64,000 nt of DNA, from NCBI GenBank assembly GCA_903909415.1, contig CAIVVS010000307.1, positions 10,282 through 74,281 of the forward strand, written 5' to 3'. A program made the translations under genes and the position numbers. This DNA comes from an uncultured Pseudomonadota bacterium. Its GTDB lineage: Bacteria; Pseudomonadota; Gammaproteobacteria; Burkholderiales; SG8-39. Below the pieces are notes generated by a model. The model made no database searches. It was given only the letters and a program-made list of their open reading frames with translations, and had not been told where the DNA came from. Below, piece after piece: positions 8,252-17,181 of this stretch. Position 1 is the first letter of the stretch. Each line of letters opens with the position of its first letter.

Positions 8252-8756
8252 CCTGATCAACCCCAAGGCGCTGACCGAAACCGCGCGCGACGTCCTGTTG
8301 CGCGAGGCGGTGATGCTGGACGAACGCCGGTGGGACGAGTGGCTGGCGATGTGGACCGAGGACTGCGAGTTCTGGGTCCCCACCTGGAAGTCCGAGGACG
8401 AGCTCGCGTCCGACCCGGAGAAGGAGCTGTCGCACATCTACTACGCCAGCCGCGCGGGGCTGGAGGACCGCATCGCGCGCATCCGCACCGGCAAGTCACC
8501 GGCGTCCACGCCGCTGCGCCGGACGACGCACCAGGTCGGCAACGTGATGGTGACGGCGACGGGCATGGAGAACTTCTCCGCGCGCTCCAGCTGGACCTGC
8601 CACGTGTTCGACCCGCACGACGGCAAGTCCCATGTGCTGTTCGGCCGGGCCGAGTACCTGTTCGTGCTCAAGCCCTCGGGCTGGCTGATCGCGCGCAAGA
8701 AGACCGTCATCAACAACGACTACCTGCCGTCGATGCTCGACGTGTACTGCATCTAG
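8244..8756 (+). CDS. Aromatic-ring-hydroxylating dioxygenase, small (beta) subunit
   Basis: A 170-residue protein of the SnoaL-like cone fold used by dioxygenase beta subunits. LREAVMLDERRWDEWLAMW near residues 15-33 and a C-terminal YLPSMLDVY are typical. It carries no cofactor and is structural in the hexameric oxygenase. The ATG at 8244 lies inside the last codons of the alpha gene, which implies translational coupling. Confidence 0.9.
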   Translation: MSNLINPKALTETARDVLLREAVMLDERRWDEWLAMWTEDCEFWVPTWKSEDELASDPEKELSHIYYASRAGLEDRIARIRTGKSPASTPLRRTTHQVGNVMVTATGMENFSARSSWTCHVFDPHDGKSHVLFGRAEYLFVLKPSGWLIARKKTVINNDYLPSMLDVYCI

Positions 8757-8889
8757 CGGCGTCGGGTCGGGCAAGGAAGCTTTTCGGAAGCAGTCAGGGC
8801 GGCAAACCAAGTCTCAACATGCATTCAGGCGCAGACCGAACCGGCGGCAATGACCGCAGGCGTGCGTTCCACTCCCGGAGGAGGTTTCG

Positions 8890-9876
8890 ATGAAGATCCA
8901 CGTGCTGGCCGCGCTCGCGGCCGTTACCGGCCTGTCGGCCGGACTTGTCCATGCCCAGTCGCAGCCGGCCCCATCCGCCGGCGGGGCCTTTCCCAACCGC
9001 CCGATGCGCATCGTCGTGCCGTTCACGCCCGGCGGCGGCAATGATGTTTTCGGCCGCGCCATCGCGCAGAAGATGCAGGAGCGCCTCGGCCAGCCTGTCG
9101 TCGTGGAGAACAAGCCCGGCGCGGGCGGCAACATCGGCGCCGAGTTCGTCGCCAAGAGCGCGGGCGACGGTTACACCATGCTGGTGGCGCAGAACGGCCT
9201 GACCATGGTGCCCTGGCTGTCCAAGTCGCTGCCCTTCGACGTGAACAAGGACCTGGCGCCCATCGGCATAGGCGTCTCGCTGCCCATGGTGGCGGTGGTC
9301 GCCAACTCCATGCCGATCAACAGCATCCCCGAGCTGGTGGCGTATGCCAGGGCAAACCCGGGCAAGCTGTCCTATGCCACCCCGGGCGTGGGCACGCCGC
9401 ACCACCTGTCGATGGAATGGTTCATGGACCTGACCGGGACGAAGATGGTCCAGGTGCCGTACAAGGGCGCGGCCGGCATGCTCACCGACCTGATCGCGGG
9501 GCAGGTGCACGTGATGTTCGGCGCGCTGAACTCGGCCATGGCGCACATCCAGGCCGGCAAGATCCGCGCGCTGGCGCTGGCCGAGGCCAAGCGCAACCCC
9601 ATCCTCAACGTGCCCACCGTCAACGAGACCATCCCGGGCTACGAGGTGACCTTCTGGTTCGGCCTGTCCGCGCCCGGCACCACGCCCGAGGCGCTGCTGA
9701 ACAGGCTGTCGGACGAGCAGCGCGCCATCGTCAATTCGCCCGACGTGCGCGAGCGCCTGGCCGGCGTGGGCTTCGTGCCTACGCCCACGACCTCGGCGGA
9801 GATGCGCAAGCTCATGCAGGTCGAGTACGAGCGCTGGGGCAAGGTGGTCAAGTCAGCGGGGATCAAGCCGGAATGA
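8890..9876 (+). CDS. Bug/TctC-family periplasmic substrate-binding protein (2 of 6)
   Basis: A 328-residue secreted protein. GGAGGAGG (8877-8884) precedes the ATG. The signal peptide ends around LVHAQS (about residue 22). The conserved VPFTPGGGNDVFGRA and VENKPGAGGNIGAEFVAKS segments are present. It is 133 bases after the dioxygenase beta subunit and overlaps the following dehydrogenase by ATGA, so it is probably co-transcribed. It is likely the periplasmic binder for the aromatic or acid substrate of this operon. Confidence 0.9.
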   Translation: MKIHVLAALAAVTGLSAGLVHAQSQPAPSAGGAFPNRPMRIVVPFTPGGGNDVFGRAIAQKMQERLGQPVVVENKPGAGGNIGAEFVAKSAGDGYTMLVAQNGLTMVPWLSKSLPFDVNKDLAPIGIGVSLPMVAVVANSMPINSIPELVAYARANPGKLSYATPGVGTPHHLSMEWFMDLTGTKMVQVPYKGAAGMLTDLIAGQVHVMFGALNSAMAHIQAGKIRALALAEAKRNPILNVPTVNETIPGYEVTFWFGLSAPGTTPEALLNRLSDEQRAIVNSPDVRERLAGVGFVPTPTTSAEMRKLMQVEYERWGKVVKSAGIKPE

Positions 9877-10973
9877 ACGATGTGAAGGACCTCGCAACTG
9901 ACCTGCGCGGACGGACGGTATTCATCTGCCGCGATTTCATGCTCACCGAAGTGCTGGATGACGTCGCGGCGCGCCTTGAACGGCGCGGTGCGACCGTGCT
10001 GCGCGGGCCGGAGTCGCTCCCGGGCAAGAAGGTCGAGTACCCGCGCGAGCGCTGGGCCGAATGGTTCGGGCAGGCGGAAGTGGCGATGTTCTCCAGCCGC
10101 AACCTCGGCACGCGCGAGGTGATGCAGGCCGCGCCGCGGCTGCGCGGCATCGTCAACCCGACCATCGGCCTGGAGACGGTGGACCTCGCCGCCGCCGGCG
10201 AGCTGGGCCTGGCGGTCGGCCACGGCGCGGTGCCGGAGAACTTCCTCGCGATGGCCGAGGCCACCGTGATGCTGATCCTGATGCAGATGTACAACCCGGT
10301 GGCCACCAGCGAGGTGGCGCACGGCCGGCGCGAGCGCCCGCGCCCCACGGTGGCAGACATGTGGGCGCGCATGGTGAGGCACCGCACCATCGGCCTGGTC
10401 GGCTTCGGGCGCATCGGCCGTGGCGTGGCCGAGCGGCTGCAGGGCTGGCAGGCGCGCATCCTGGCGCACGATCCCTACGTCAGCCCGGCGAGCGTGCCCG
10501 AGGGCGTGAGCCTCGCTTCGCTGGACAAGCTGCTGCGCGAGTCCGACGTGGTGGTGGTGCTGGTGGCGGTGACGCCGGACAACGTCGGCATGATCGGCGA
10601 GCGCGAGCTCGGCCTGATGAAGCGCGAGGCCTTCCTCGTCAACACCGGCCGCGGCCAGGCGATCAACGAGGCGGCGCTGACCCGGGCGCTGGCCGAGCGG
10701 CGCATCGCCGGCGCGGCGCTGGACACCTTCGAGGTCGAGCCGCTGCCGGCCGACAGCCCGCTGCGAAAAATGGACAACGTGTTCCTCACCCCGCACATGG
10801 TGGGCCACACCAAGGACGTGTTCGCCGCCTTCGGCCCCGCCGCGGAGGAGAACATTTCGCGCATACTCGGCGGCCAGTTGCCGCAGTACTGCAAGAACCC
10901 GGAAGTGCAGGCGCACTTCGCGGCCCGCTGTGCCAGGCTAGATGCGGCCCGGCTAGACGCGGCACGGAAATAG
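9873..10973 (+). CDS. D-isomer-specific 2-hydroxyacid dehydrogenase
   Basis: A 366-residue NAD(P)-dependent dehydrogenase. ATG 9873 overlaps the Bug stop (ATGA). The nucleotide-binding GFGRIGRG motif is in the middle. The family's catalytic Arg (NTGRGQ), Glu (FEVEPL) and His (TPHMVGHT) are all visible. It should interconvert a 2-hydroxy acid and a 2-oxo acid. Next to a LeuC/LeuD pair it could handle a malate- or isopropylmalate-like intermediate, which is inference. The C-terminus contains a 15-base tandem duplication coding for RLDAA twice. Confidence 0.88.
   Translation: MNDVKDLATDLRGRTVFICRDFMLTEVLDDVAARLERRGATVLRGPESLPGKKVEYPRERWAEWFGQAEVAMFSSRNLGTREVMQAAPRLRGIVNPTIGLETVDLAAAGELGLAVGHGAVPENFLAMAEATVMLILMQMYNPVATSEVAHGRRERPRPTVADMWARMVRHRTIGLVGFGRIGRGVAERLQGWQARILAHDPYVSPASVPEGVSLASLDKLLRESDVVVVLVAVTPDNVGMIGERELGLMKREAFLVNTGRGQAINEAALTRALAERRIAGAALDTFEVEPLPADSPLRKMDNVFLTPHMVGHTKDVFAAFGPAAEENISRILGGQLPQYCKNPEVQAHFAARCARLDAARLDAARK
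10935..10964 (+). repeat. 15-base tandem duplication in the 3' end of the dehydrogenase gene
   Basis: AGGCTAGATGCGGCC (10935-10949) is followed by CGGCTAGACGCGGCA (10950-10964), 12 of 15 bases identical. It encodes RLDAA-RLDAA just before the stop codon and looks like a recent slippage product. Confidence 0.6.
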
Positions 10974-11033
10974 GCCGCAGTGTTGCCCCAGGGGCGGGCG
11001 CGGCCCGGCACGATCCACCAACCGGAATCCCGC

Positions 11034-12452
11034 ATGGCCGCACGCACGCTGTTCGACAAGCTCTGGGACGCGCATGTCATCGACACCCTCGGTGACGGCG
11101 CCGCGCTCCTGCACGTGGACCGCCACATCTTCATCGACCTGCACAGCCACGGCATGGTGCGCATGGCCGACCGCGGGCTCACGGTGCGCAACCCGGAACT
11201 CACCACCGCGGTCGCCGACCACGTGGTGTCCAGCGAGCCGGGACGCACCGGCGGCAAGGCCGAGTGGAGCGAGGGCCACCTGACGCGGCTGCGCGAGGGC
11301 GCCAAGCGCTTCCACATCCAGCTGCACGACGTGAACGACCCGGGCCAGGGCATCGCGCACGTGGTGGGCCCGGAGCTCGGCCTCACCCAGCCCGGCGTGC
11401 TGCTGCTCTGCGGCGACAGCCACACCAGCACCCATGGCGCGCTGGGGGCGCTCAGCTGGGGCATAGGCGCATCCGAAGTGATGCACGTGCTGGCGACGCA
11501 GACCATCGTGCAGCGCAAGCCGAAACGCATGCGCCTGACCTTCAAGGGCAAGGCGGCCCCGGGCGTGGAAGCCAAGGACCTGATCCTCGCGGCCATCGGC
11601 CAGCTCGGCACCGCGGGCGGCACGGGCTACGCCGTGGAGTACACCGGCGAGGCGATCACCGACCTCGACATCGAAGGCCGCATGACGCTGTGCAACCTGT
11701 CGATCGAAATGGGCGCCAAGACCGGCATGGTCGCGCCGGACGAGAAGACCATCGCATGGCTGCGAGGCCGGCCGCATGCGCCCACCGAGGCGCACTGGGA
11801 GCAGGCCAGTGCGTACTGGCGCACGCTCAAGACCGACGCGGACGCGGTGTTCGACCGTGAAGAGACCATAGACGTTGCGCGCATCGTGCCGCAGATCACC
11901 TGGGGTACCAGCCCGATGGACGTGGTCGGCGTGGACGGCGTGGTGCCCGACCCGGCCTCCGCACCGGACGCGGACCGGCGCGCGGCGATGCAGGCGGCGC
12001 TGGACTACACCGGCCTGGTGGCCGGGCAGAAGATCGCCGGCACGCGCATCGACCGAGTGTTCATCGGCTCCTGCACCAACAGCCGGCTCACCGACCTGCG
12101 CCGCGCCGCCGACGTGGTGCGCGCCAGCGGCGGGCGCGTGGCCGCGCACGTGCAGGCCTGGGTGGTGCCGGGATCGAAGACCGTGAAGCGCGCGGCCGAG
12201 GCCGAAGGACTGGACAAGGTGTTCCTTGCCGCAGGTTTCGAATGGCGCGAGCCGGGCTGCTCCATGTGCGTGGGTGCGAACGGCGAGTTCGCCGGACCGA
12301 AGGAGCGGGTGGTGTCCACCTCCAACCGCAACTTCCCCGGCCGCCAGGGTCCGCAGGCCCGTACCCACCTCGCCAGCCCATCGATGGCCGCCGCCTCGGC
12401 GCTCGCGGGCGTGGTCACCGATCCCAGGCAATTCTTGCCTAAAACAGCATAA
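11034..12452 (+). CDS. leuC: Aconitase-family dehydratase, large subunit (LeuC-like)
   Basis: A 472-residue protein matching 3-isopropylmalate dehydratase large subunits. The [4Fe-4S] ligands are visible as Cys347 (GSCTNSR), Cys409 and Cys412 (GCSMCVG). CGDSHTSTHGA is the other diagnostic motif. ATG 11034 gives the usual TLFDKLWDAH start. The enzyme isomerises a 2-hydroxy dicarboxylate through a dehydrated intermediate in the cytoplasm. Placement in a catabolic operon, without leuA or leuB in view, leaves open a related role such as citramalate, dimethylmalate or homoaconitate dehydration. The symbol describes the family, not a proven function. Confidence 0.85.
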   Translation: MAARTLFDKLWDAHVIDTLGDGAALLHVDRHIFIDLHSHGMVRMADRGLTVRNPELTTAVADHVVSSEPGRTGGKAEWSEGHLTRLREGAKRFHIQLHDVNDPGQGIAHVVGPELGLTQPGVLLLCGDSHTSTHGALGALSWGIGASEVMHVLATQTIVQRKPKRMRLTFKGKAAPGVEAKDLILAAIGQLGTAGGTGYAVEYTGEAITDLDIEGRMTLCNLSIEMGAKTGMVAPDEKTIAWLRGRPHAPTEAHWEQASAYWRTLKTDADAVFDREETIDVARIVPQITWGTSPMDVVGVDGVVPDPASAPDADRRAAMQAALDYTGLVAGQKIAGTRIDRVFIGSCTNSRLTDLRRAADVVRASGGRVAAHVQAWVVPGSKTVKRAAEAEGLDKVFLAAGFEWREPGCSMCVGANGEFAGPKERVVSTSNRNFPGRQGPQARTHLASPSMAAASALAGVVTDPRQFLPKTA

Positions 12453-12475
12453 GTGCCTGATTAAATTAAATAAAT
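12449..12475. repeat. AT-rich dispersed element, copy A
   Basis: A 27-base AT-rich stretch beginning ATAAGTGCCTGATTAAATTA spans the large-subunit stop codon and the whole 21-base gap before the small subunit. It matches the copy at 52806 at 24 of 27 positions and shares its 5' part with the copy at 26215. Such a sequence is striking in a genome this rich in G and C. Confidence 0.6.
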
Positions 12476-13088
12476 GGAACCCCTGAGCATAGTTCGCGCG
12501 GTCGCTGCGCCCTTGATGCAGCCGAACATCGACACCGACCGCATCATCCGCATCGAGCGCGTGGCGGGCGTCGCGCGCGACAAGCTCGGCCCCTACATGC
12601 TGGAGCAGATGCGCTTTCGCGCCGACGGCAGCGAGAACCCGGATTGCATCCTCAACCGCGATCCGTGGCGCGGCGCGAAGATCCTGGTCGCGGGCCAGAA
12701 CTTCGGCTGCGGCTCCTCGCGCGAGGACGCGGTCTGGGCCATCGCCGGCTACGGCGTGCGGGTGGTGATCGCGCCGTCCTTCGGCGACATCTTCTTCTCG
12801 AACTGCTTCCAGAACGGCGTGCTGCCCATCCGCTTGGGCGAATCCATCGTCGAGGACATCGCGGCGGAAGTCGCCAGCGCCGGCTCGGCCGAGCTCACGG
12901 TGGACCTGCCGGCGCAGGTGGTGAACACGGCCGGCGGCGGGTCCTACGCCTTCGACATCGAGCCGCGCCGCAAGCAGATGCTGATCGAAGGCGCCGACGA
13001 GATCGGCATGACCCTCAAGCTGGACGCGAAGATCGCCGCGTTCCAGCGCGCCGACCGGCAGCAGCGGCCCTGGCTGTATCCGACCTGA
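12474..13088 (+). CDS. leuD: Aconitase-family dehydratase, small subunit (LeuD-like)
   Basis: A 204-residue swivelling domain that pairs with the preceding large subunit. NIDTDRIIRIE (18-28) and GQNFGCGSSREDAVWAI (about 73-89) are the signature motifs, and FSNCFQNGVLPI follows. Length is normal. The start ATG is formed at the end of the AT-rich element, and no clear Shine-Dalgarno sequence is seen, so translation may depend on coupling to the large subunit. The stop codon lies in the first unit of an 11-base tandem repeat. Confidence 0.88.
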   Translation: MEPLSIVRAVAAPLMQPNIDTDRIIRIERVAGVARDKLGPYMLEQMRFRADGSENPDCILNRDPWRGAKILVAGQNFGCGSSREDAVWAIAGYGVRVVIAPSFGDIFFSNCFQNGVLPIRLGESIVEDIAAEVASAGSAELTVDLPAQVVNTAGGGSYAFDIEPRRKQMLIEGADEIGMTLKLDAKIAAFQRADRQQRPWLYPT

Positions 13089-13123
13089 GTCCGACCTGAG
13101 TCCGACCTGAGTCCGACCTCGGT
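13080..13123 (+). repeat. 11-base tandem repeat, four units, over the leuD-like stop codon
   Basis: CCGACCTGAGT occurs three times exactly (13080-13112), followed by a fourth unit with two changes (13113-13123). The stop TGA of the small-subunit gene is in unit 1. Confidence 0.75.
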
Positions 13124-13133
13124 CCAACCGAGG
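13117..13133. terminator. Small hairpin between convergent genes
   Basis: CCTCGG (13117-13122) pairs with CCGAGG (13128-13133) around a 5-base loop. It lies between the leuD-like gene and the oppositely oriented Bug gene ending at 13159. No T-tract follows on either strand, so the terminator call is weak. Confidence 0.3.
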
Positions 13134-13158
13134 GCCGGACGCCAGTACCGCAAGGACC

Positions 13159-14157
13159 TCACTCGAACTTGATGTCCTTGGCCGCGACCAGCTTGCGCCA
13201 CTTCGCGACTTCGGCCGCGACCGTCTCGCCCAGTTCCTCGGGCGAGCTGCCGACCACCTCGTTGCCCAGGCCGACCAGCTTGTCCTTCACTTCGGGCACG
13301 GCGAGCGCGGCGCGCACCTCGCGGTTCAGCCGGTCGATGATGGGACGCGGCGTGCCGGCGGGCGCGAAGAAGCCGAAGAACACGCTCGCCTCGAAGCCGT
13401 TCACGCCGGCCTCGGCCAGCGTGGGCGTGTCGGGCAGCAGGGGGGTGCGCTTGGCGCTGCCCACGCCCAGCACGCGCATGCGGCCGGCCTTGATGTGGCC
13501 ACCCGAGGTGCCGATCACGTCGAACAGCACCTGCGCCTCGCCCGCTACCGTGCCCGCGACCGCCGTCGCCGAGCCCTTGTAGGGGATGTGCACCAGGTCC
13601 GCGCTGGTGAGCGCCTTGAACAGCTCCATCGCCAGGTGCGCCGAGCTGCCGGTACCGAAGGACGCGTAGTTCAGCTTGCCGGGGTTCGCCTTGGCGAAGG
13701 CCACCAGTTCCGCCACCGACTTCGCCTGCACCGAGGGATGCACCACCAGGATGAAGGGCGAGCGTACCGACATGGAGATGGGTGCGAAATCCTTGATCGG
13801 GTCGTAGGACAGTTTCTTGTAGACGATGGAGTTGGCGCCGTGCGTGCTGCCCGTTCCCTGCAGCAGGGTGTAGCCGTCGGGCGGGGACTTGGCGACCGCC
13901 TCGGTGCCGATCACGCCGCCGGCGCCGAGGCGGTTGTCGATCACCACCGTCTGGCCCAGCGCCGGCCCCAGGCGCTCGGCCACCACGCGCGCCACCAGGT
14001 CCACCGACCCGCCCGGGGAGAAGGGCACGATCATGCGCAGCGGCTTGTCCGGCCAGGTCTGCGCGATCGCCGCGCAGGGCATGGCGATGGCAATCACGGC
14101 CATGAGGCTGAGGGGCTTCTTCAGCGCTGGCAGTACGTTTCCGAACAGCATGGTCAT
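13159..14157 (-). CDS. Bug/TctC-family periplasmic substrate-binding protein (3 of 6)
   Basis: A 332-residue secreted protein. The N-terminal region to about residue 33 (ending AAIAQT) is a signal peptide, somewhat long. PDKPLRMIVPFSPGGSVD and DNRLGAGGVIGTEAVAKSP are the family segments. It is convergent with the leuD-like gene and divergent from the second dioxygenase, suggesting that it binds the substrate of that oxygenase. No transporter membrane subunits are adjacent. Confidence 0.9.
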   Translation of the reverse strand: MTMLFGNVLPALKKPLSLMAVIAIAMPCAAIAQTWPDKPLRMIVPFSPGGSVDLVARVVAERLGPALGQTVVIDNRLGAGGVIGTEAVAKSPPDGYTLLQGTGSTHGANSIVYKKLSYDPIKDFAPISMSVRSPFILVVHPSVQAKSVAELVAFAKANPGKLNYASFGTGSSAHLAMELFKALTSADLVHIPYKGSATAVAGTVAGEAQVLFDVIGTSGGHIKAGRMRVLGVGSAKRTPLLPDTPTLAEAGVNGFEASVFFGFFAPAGTPRPIIDRLNREVRAALAVPEVKDKLVGLGNEVVGSSPEELGETVAAEVAKWRKLVAAKDIKFE

Positions 14158-14308
14158 CTCCCGAAAAGGTGCGGTGGTGCACTTGGTTGAGGCGTCCTGC
14201 CGGTCCGGCGGGACGTTGCCTGCGACTTCCCAGACCGTGGCGTTGCAAACAGCAAGTCCTGTACCATGGAAATTTCAGGCAAACAACCATTGGCTCAGGA
14301 GGGTGTTG

Positions 14309-15565
14309 GTGGACGCAACCGCAACATGGCCCCGAAGCGATTACTCGCGCGTGCCCTTCGCGCTGTACCACGATGCCGAGCTCTACCTGCGCGAGCAGGC
14401 GAGCGTGTTCCGCGGCAGGTGCTGGAACCTGCTCGGCCTGGCCGCCGAGGTGCCCAAGCCGGGTGACTTCCGCGTGGTCTACGTCGGCGACACGCCGGTG
14501 ATCATGAGCCGCGACGCCGAGGGCCGGGTCAATGCCATGGTCAACCGCTGCGCGCACCGCGGCGCGGAGATCGTGCGCGAGCCTTACGGCAACGTGGCCG
14601 ACTTCACCTGCATCTACCACTCTTGGAGCTACAGCCTGCAGGGCAAGCTGATGGGCGTGCCCTTCATCAAGGGCGTCAAGGGCGTGGGTGGCATGCCGCC
14701 GGAGTTCGATACGGCCGAGCACGGGCTGGAAGTGCTGCGCGTCGAGGTCTGGAAGGGCCTGGTGTTCGGCACGTTCCACGCGGACACCGAGCCGCTGGAG
14801 GACTACCTCGGCGAGCTGATGGTGGAGAACGTCGGCGAGATCTTCTCGCGTCCGGTGAAGGTGCTGGGCTACCAGCGCCAGCGCATCTACGCCAACTGGA
14901 AGATGTACCTGGAGAACGTGCGCGACGCCTACCACGCCAGCCTGCTGCACGAATTCAACCGCACCTTCGGCCTGAGCCGGCTCACCCAGACCTCGGGCGG
15001 CTACATGGATGCGCGCCACCGCCACGGCATGCTGTTCCAGTTCAAGGGATCGGATTCCGACAACGAGGCGCGCAAGGCCTACAGCGACGACCGCGTGCAG
15101 CGCACCGAGTACATGACCCTGCACGACGGTTCGCTGGTGGAGAACATCCCCGAGAACAAGACCGGCGTCAGCACCCGCATCATTTCGCTGTTCCCCAACG
15201 GCGTGGTGCACCAGATCGCCAACTGCCTGGGCATACGCCGGGTGCGCACCCGCGGCGTGGGCGAGCTGGAGATCGAATTCATCCAGTTCGGCTACGAGGA
15301 CGATGACGAGGCGATGACGCACCACCGCATCAACCAGAGCAACATGGTCGGCCCGGCCGGGCTGATCTCCATGGAGGACGGCGAGGCGCTTGAACTCGTG
15401 CAGCGCGCCACCCTGCCCAGCCCGGGACGCAGCGGCGTGGTGGAGATGGGCGGCACCGGGCCGATCCGCAACCTCGACTCCCGCGTCAACGAAATGCCGG
15501 TGCGCGGCTTCTGGGCCTATTACGCGCAGCTGATGGACATCGAGCCTGCGGGAGCCGAGCGATGA
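14309..15565 (+). CDS. Rieske aromatic-ring-hydroxylating dioxygenase, large (alpha) subunit (second system)
   Basis: A 418-residue protein. The GTG at 14309 is chosen because AGGAGG (14297-14302) lies 6 bases ahead; the open frame extends much further upstream without family similarity. Rieske ligands are Cys81-x-His83 (CAH) and Cys101-x2-His104 (CIYH). The mononuclear iron site is in NVRDAYHASLLH, with His209, His214 and Asp206. It is distinct in sequence from the alpha subunit at 6908, so the two oxygenases probably act on different rings or steps. It overlaps its beta subunit by ATGA. Confidence 0.92.
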   Translation: MDATATWPRSDYSRVPFALYHDAELYLREQASVFRGRCWNLLGLAAEVPKPGDFRVVYVGDTPVIMSRDAEGRVNAMVNRCAHRGAEIVREPYGNVADFTCIYHSWSYSLQGKLMGVPFIKGVKGVGGMPPEFDTAEHGLEVLRVEVWKGLVFGTFHADTEPLEDYLGELMVENVGEIFSRPVKVLGYQRQRIYANWKMYLENVRDAYHASLLHEFNRTFGLSRLTQTSGGYMDARHRHGMLFQFKGSDSDNEARKAYSDDRVQRTEYMTLHDGSLVENIPENKTGVSTRIISLFPNGVVHQIANCLGIRRVRTRGVGELEIEFIQFGYEDDDEAMTHHRINQSNMVGPAGLISMEDGEALELVQRATLPSPGRSGVVEMGGTGPIRNLDSRVNEMPVRGFWAYYAQLMDIEPAGAER

Positions 15566-16038
15566 TCGCCCGTCCTGAAGTCAAGGCGCTGGTCGATGCG
15601 CTGGTGCTGGACAGCGCGATGGCGATCGACCGCGACGAGCTGGACGCCTGGATGGACTGCTTCGAGGAAGCGGCGACCTACGTGGTCATGCCGCGCGAGA
15701 ACCGCGCGCTCGGCCTGCCAGTGGGCATCATCCACTGCGCGAGCAAGGACCAGATCCGCGACCGCGTGGTCTGCCTGCGCCATGCCAACAAGTTCAACCC
15801 GCACTACGACCGCCACATCCTGGGTGGCACGCGCATCGTCTCGGTCGAGGACGACACGGTGGAGGCCGAGACCAACTTCATGGTGGTGCAGACCACCAAG
15901 ACCGGCGAGTCGCGCCTGTTCTGCGCCGGCTGCTACGAGGACCGGATCGTGTTCGTGGACGGGCGTGCCCGCCTGGCGGCGCGGGTGGTGCTGGTGGACA
16001 CGTTCTCGGTGCCGACGCTGCTGGCGACGCCGCTCTGA
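15562..16038 (+). CDS. Aromatic-ring-hydroxylating dioxygenase, small (beta) subunit (second system)
   Basis: A 158-residue SnoaL-like beta subunit. The family helix reads DRDELDAWMDCFEEAATY near residues 23-40 and RHILGGTRIV is central. Its ATG overlaps the alpha stop codon (ATGA). It should form the structural half of an alpha-beta oxygenase. Reductase and ferredoxin partners are not encoded nearby. Confidence 0.88.
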   Translation: MIARPEVKALVDALVLDSAMAIDRDELDAWMDCFEEAATYVVMPRENRALGLPVGIIHCASKDQIRDRVVCLRHANKFNPHYDRHILGGTRIVSVEDDTVEAETNFMVVQTTKTGESRLFCAGCYEDRIVFVDGRARLAARVVLVDTFSVPTLLATPL

Positions 16039-16113
16039 GCGCTACATCCTCGCGCCGAAGCTGAAGCGGGCGCCAGGCCGGGCCGGCCCGAGGCCCGCAC
16101 CTCGGTACCTGCC

Positions 16114-17103
16114 TCAGTCCGCGGTGACCGCCAGGCGCTTGATCAGCTGCGAGAAGCGCTCGGTCTCGCGCCGGATCTGCGCCGCGAACGGCTCGGGCCC
16201 CTGCGCCCAGGCCTCGATGCCCTGTTGTGCGAGCTTCTGGTCGCGGATCTCGGGCAGGTTGACTGCCCACTGCGCATCGGCGCTGATCTTGTCCACCACC
16301 GCCTTGGGCGTCGCGGCCGGCGCCACCAGCCCGAACCAGAACAGCGACTCGAAGCCCTTGTAGCCCGCCTCCGCCACCGTCGGCATCTGCGGCATGACCG
16401 GCGAGCGCGTCTCGCTGGCCACCGCGAGGATGTTGAGCTTGCCGCCGGCATGGTGGGGCATGGCCAGTGCCAGGTTGATGAGGATGGCCTGGATGCGCCC
16501 GCCCAGCAGGTCGGTCATCGCCGGCGCCGCGCCCTTGTACGGGACGTGCTGCATGTCCACCCCGGCCATGGACTTGAAGGCTTCCATGTTCAGGTGCGAG
16601 GTCGAGCCGTTGCCGGGCGAGCCGTAGGACAGGCGCCCCGGGTTGGCCTTGAGGTGCGCCACCAGCTCGGCCACGTTCTTCGCCGGCACCGACGGGTGCA
16701 CCAGCAGCACGTGGCGGCCCGCGACCAGGCCGCTGACCGGCGTGAAGTCCCGCGCCGGGTCGTAGGCCAGCTTGCGGAACAGGCTGGGGTTGATCGCCAT
16801 GGTCTCGTTGGCCGCCATCAGCAGCGTGTGGCCATCCGGCGCCGACTTGGCGACGAACTCAGCCGCGATGCCGGTGGCGCCGCCCGGCCGGTTCTCGACC
16901 ACCACCGGCTGGCCCCAGCGCTCGGCGAGCTTCTGCGACACCATGCGCCCGACCGCGTCGGCGCCGCCGCCCGGTGCGAACGGCACCACGAAGCGCACGG
17001 TGGTCGCCGGGAAGGCCTGTGCCGCCGCAAGCGGTGCCGCGCAGGCCAGCACCGCGGTGAGTGCTGCTGTAGCCAAACGCGCTGTTGCCAAACGTATTGC
17101 CAT
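16114..17103 (-). CDS. Bug/TctC-family periplasmic substrate-binding protein (4 of 6)
   Basis: A 329-residue protein from the ATG at 17101-17103; an upstream in-frame GTG (17133) has no ribosome site. The signal peptide ends near LAAAQA (about residue 30). VPFAPGGGADAVGRM and VENRPGGATGIAAEFVAKS are the family segments. It is the last gene of a long minus-strand series with a dienelactone-hydrolase-like gene 78 bases upstream. A perfect 8-base-arm hairpin (17123-17141) lies in the gap. Confidence 0.88.
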   Translation of the reverse strand: MAIRLATARLATAALTAVLACAAPLAAAQAFPATTVRFVVPFAPGGGADAVGRMVSQKLAERWGQPVVVENRPGGATGIAAEFVAKSAPDGHTLLMAANETMAINPSLFRKLAYDPARDFTPVSGLVAGRHVLLVHPSVPAKNVAELVAHLKANPGRLSYGSPGNGSTSHLNMEAFKSMAGVDMQHVPYKGAAPAMTDLLGGRIQAILINLALAMPHHAGGKLNILAVASETRSPVMPQMPTVAEAGYKGFESLFWFGLVAPAATPKAVVDKISADAQWAVNLPEIRDQKLAQQGIEAWAQGPEPFAAQIRRETERFSQLIKRLAVTAD

Positions 17104-17122
17104 TGCGCCCGTCCTATTGTGG

Positions 17123-17141
17123 GGACCGCGCACCGCGGTCC
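17123..17141. other. Perfect inverted repeat in the leader of a Bug gene
   Basis: GGACCGCG (17123-17130) and CGCGGTCC (17134-17141) pair around CAC. It lies between the hydrolase stop (17182) and the Bug start (17103). No T-tract is present. It may be an operator, an RNA-processing site or a weak attenuator. Confidence 0.4.
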
Positions 17142-17181
17142 ATTGGAAAACTGTCGTGCCTTCGCCGGCGCGGCCCCGCGC

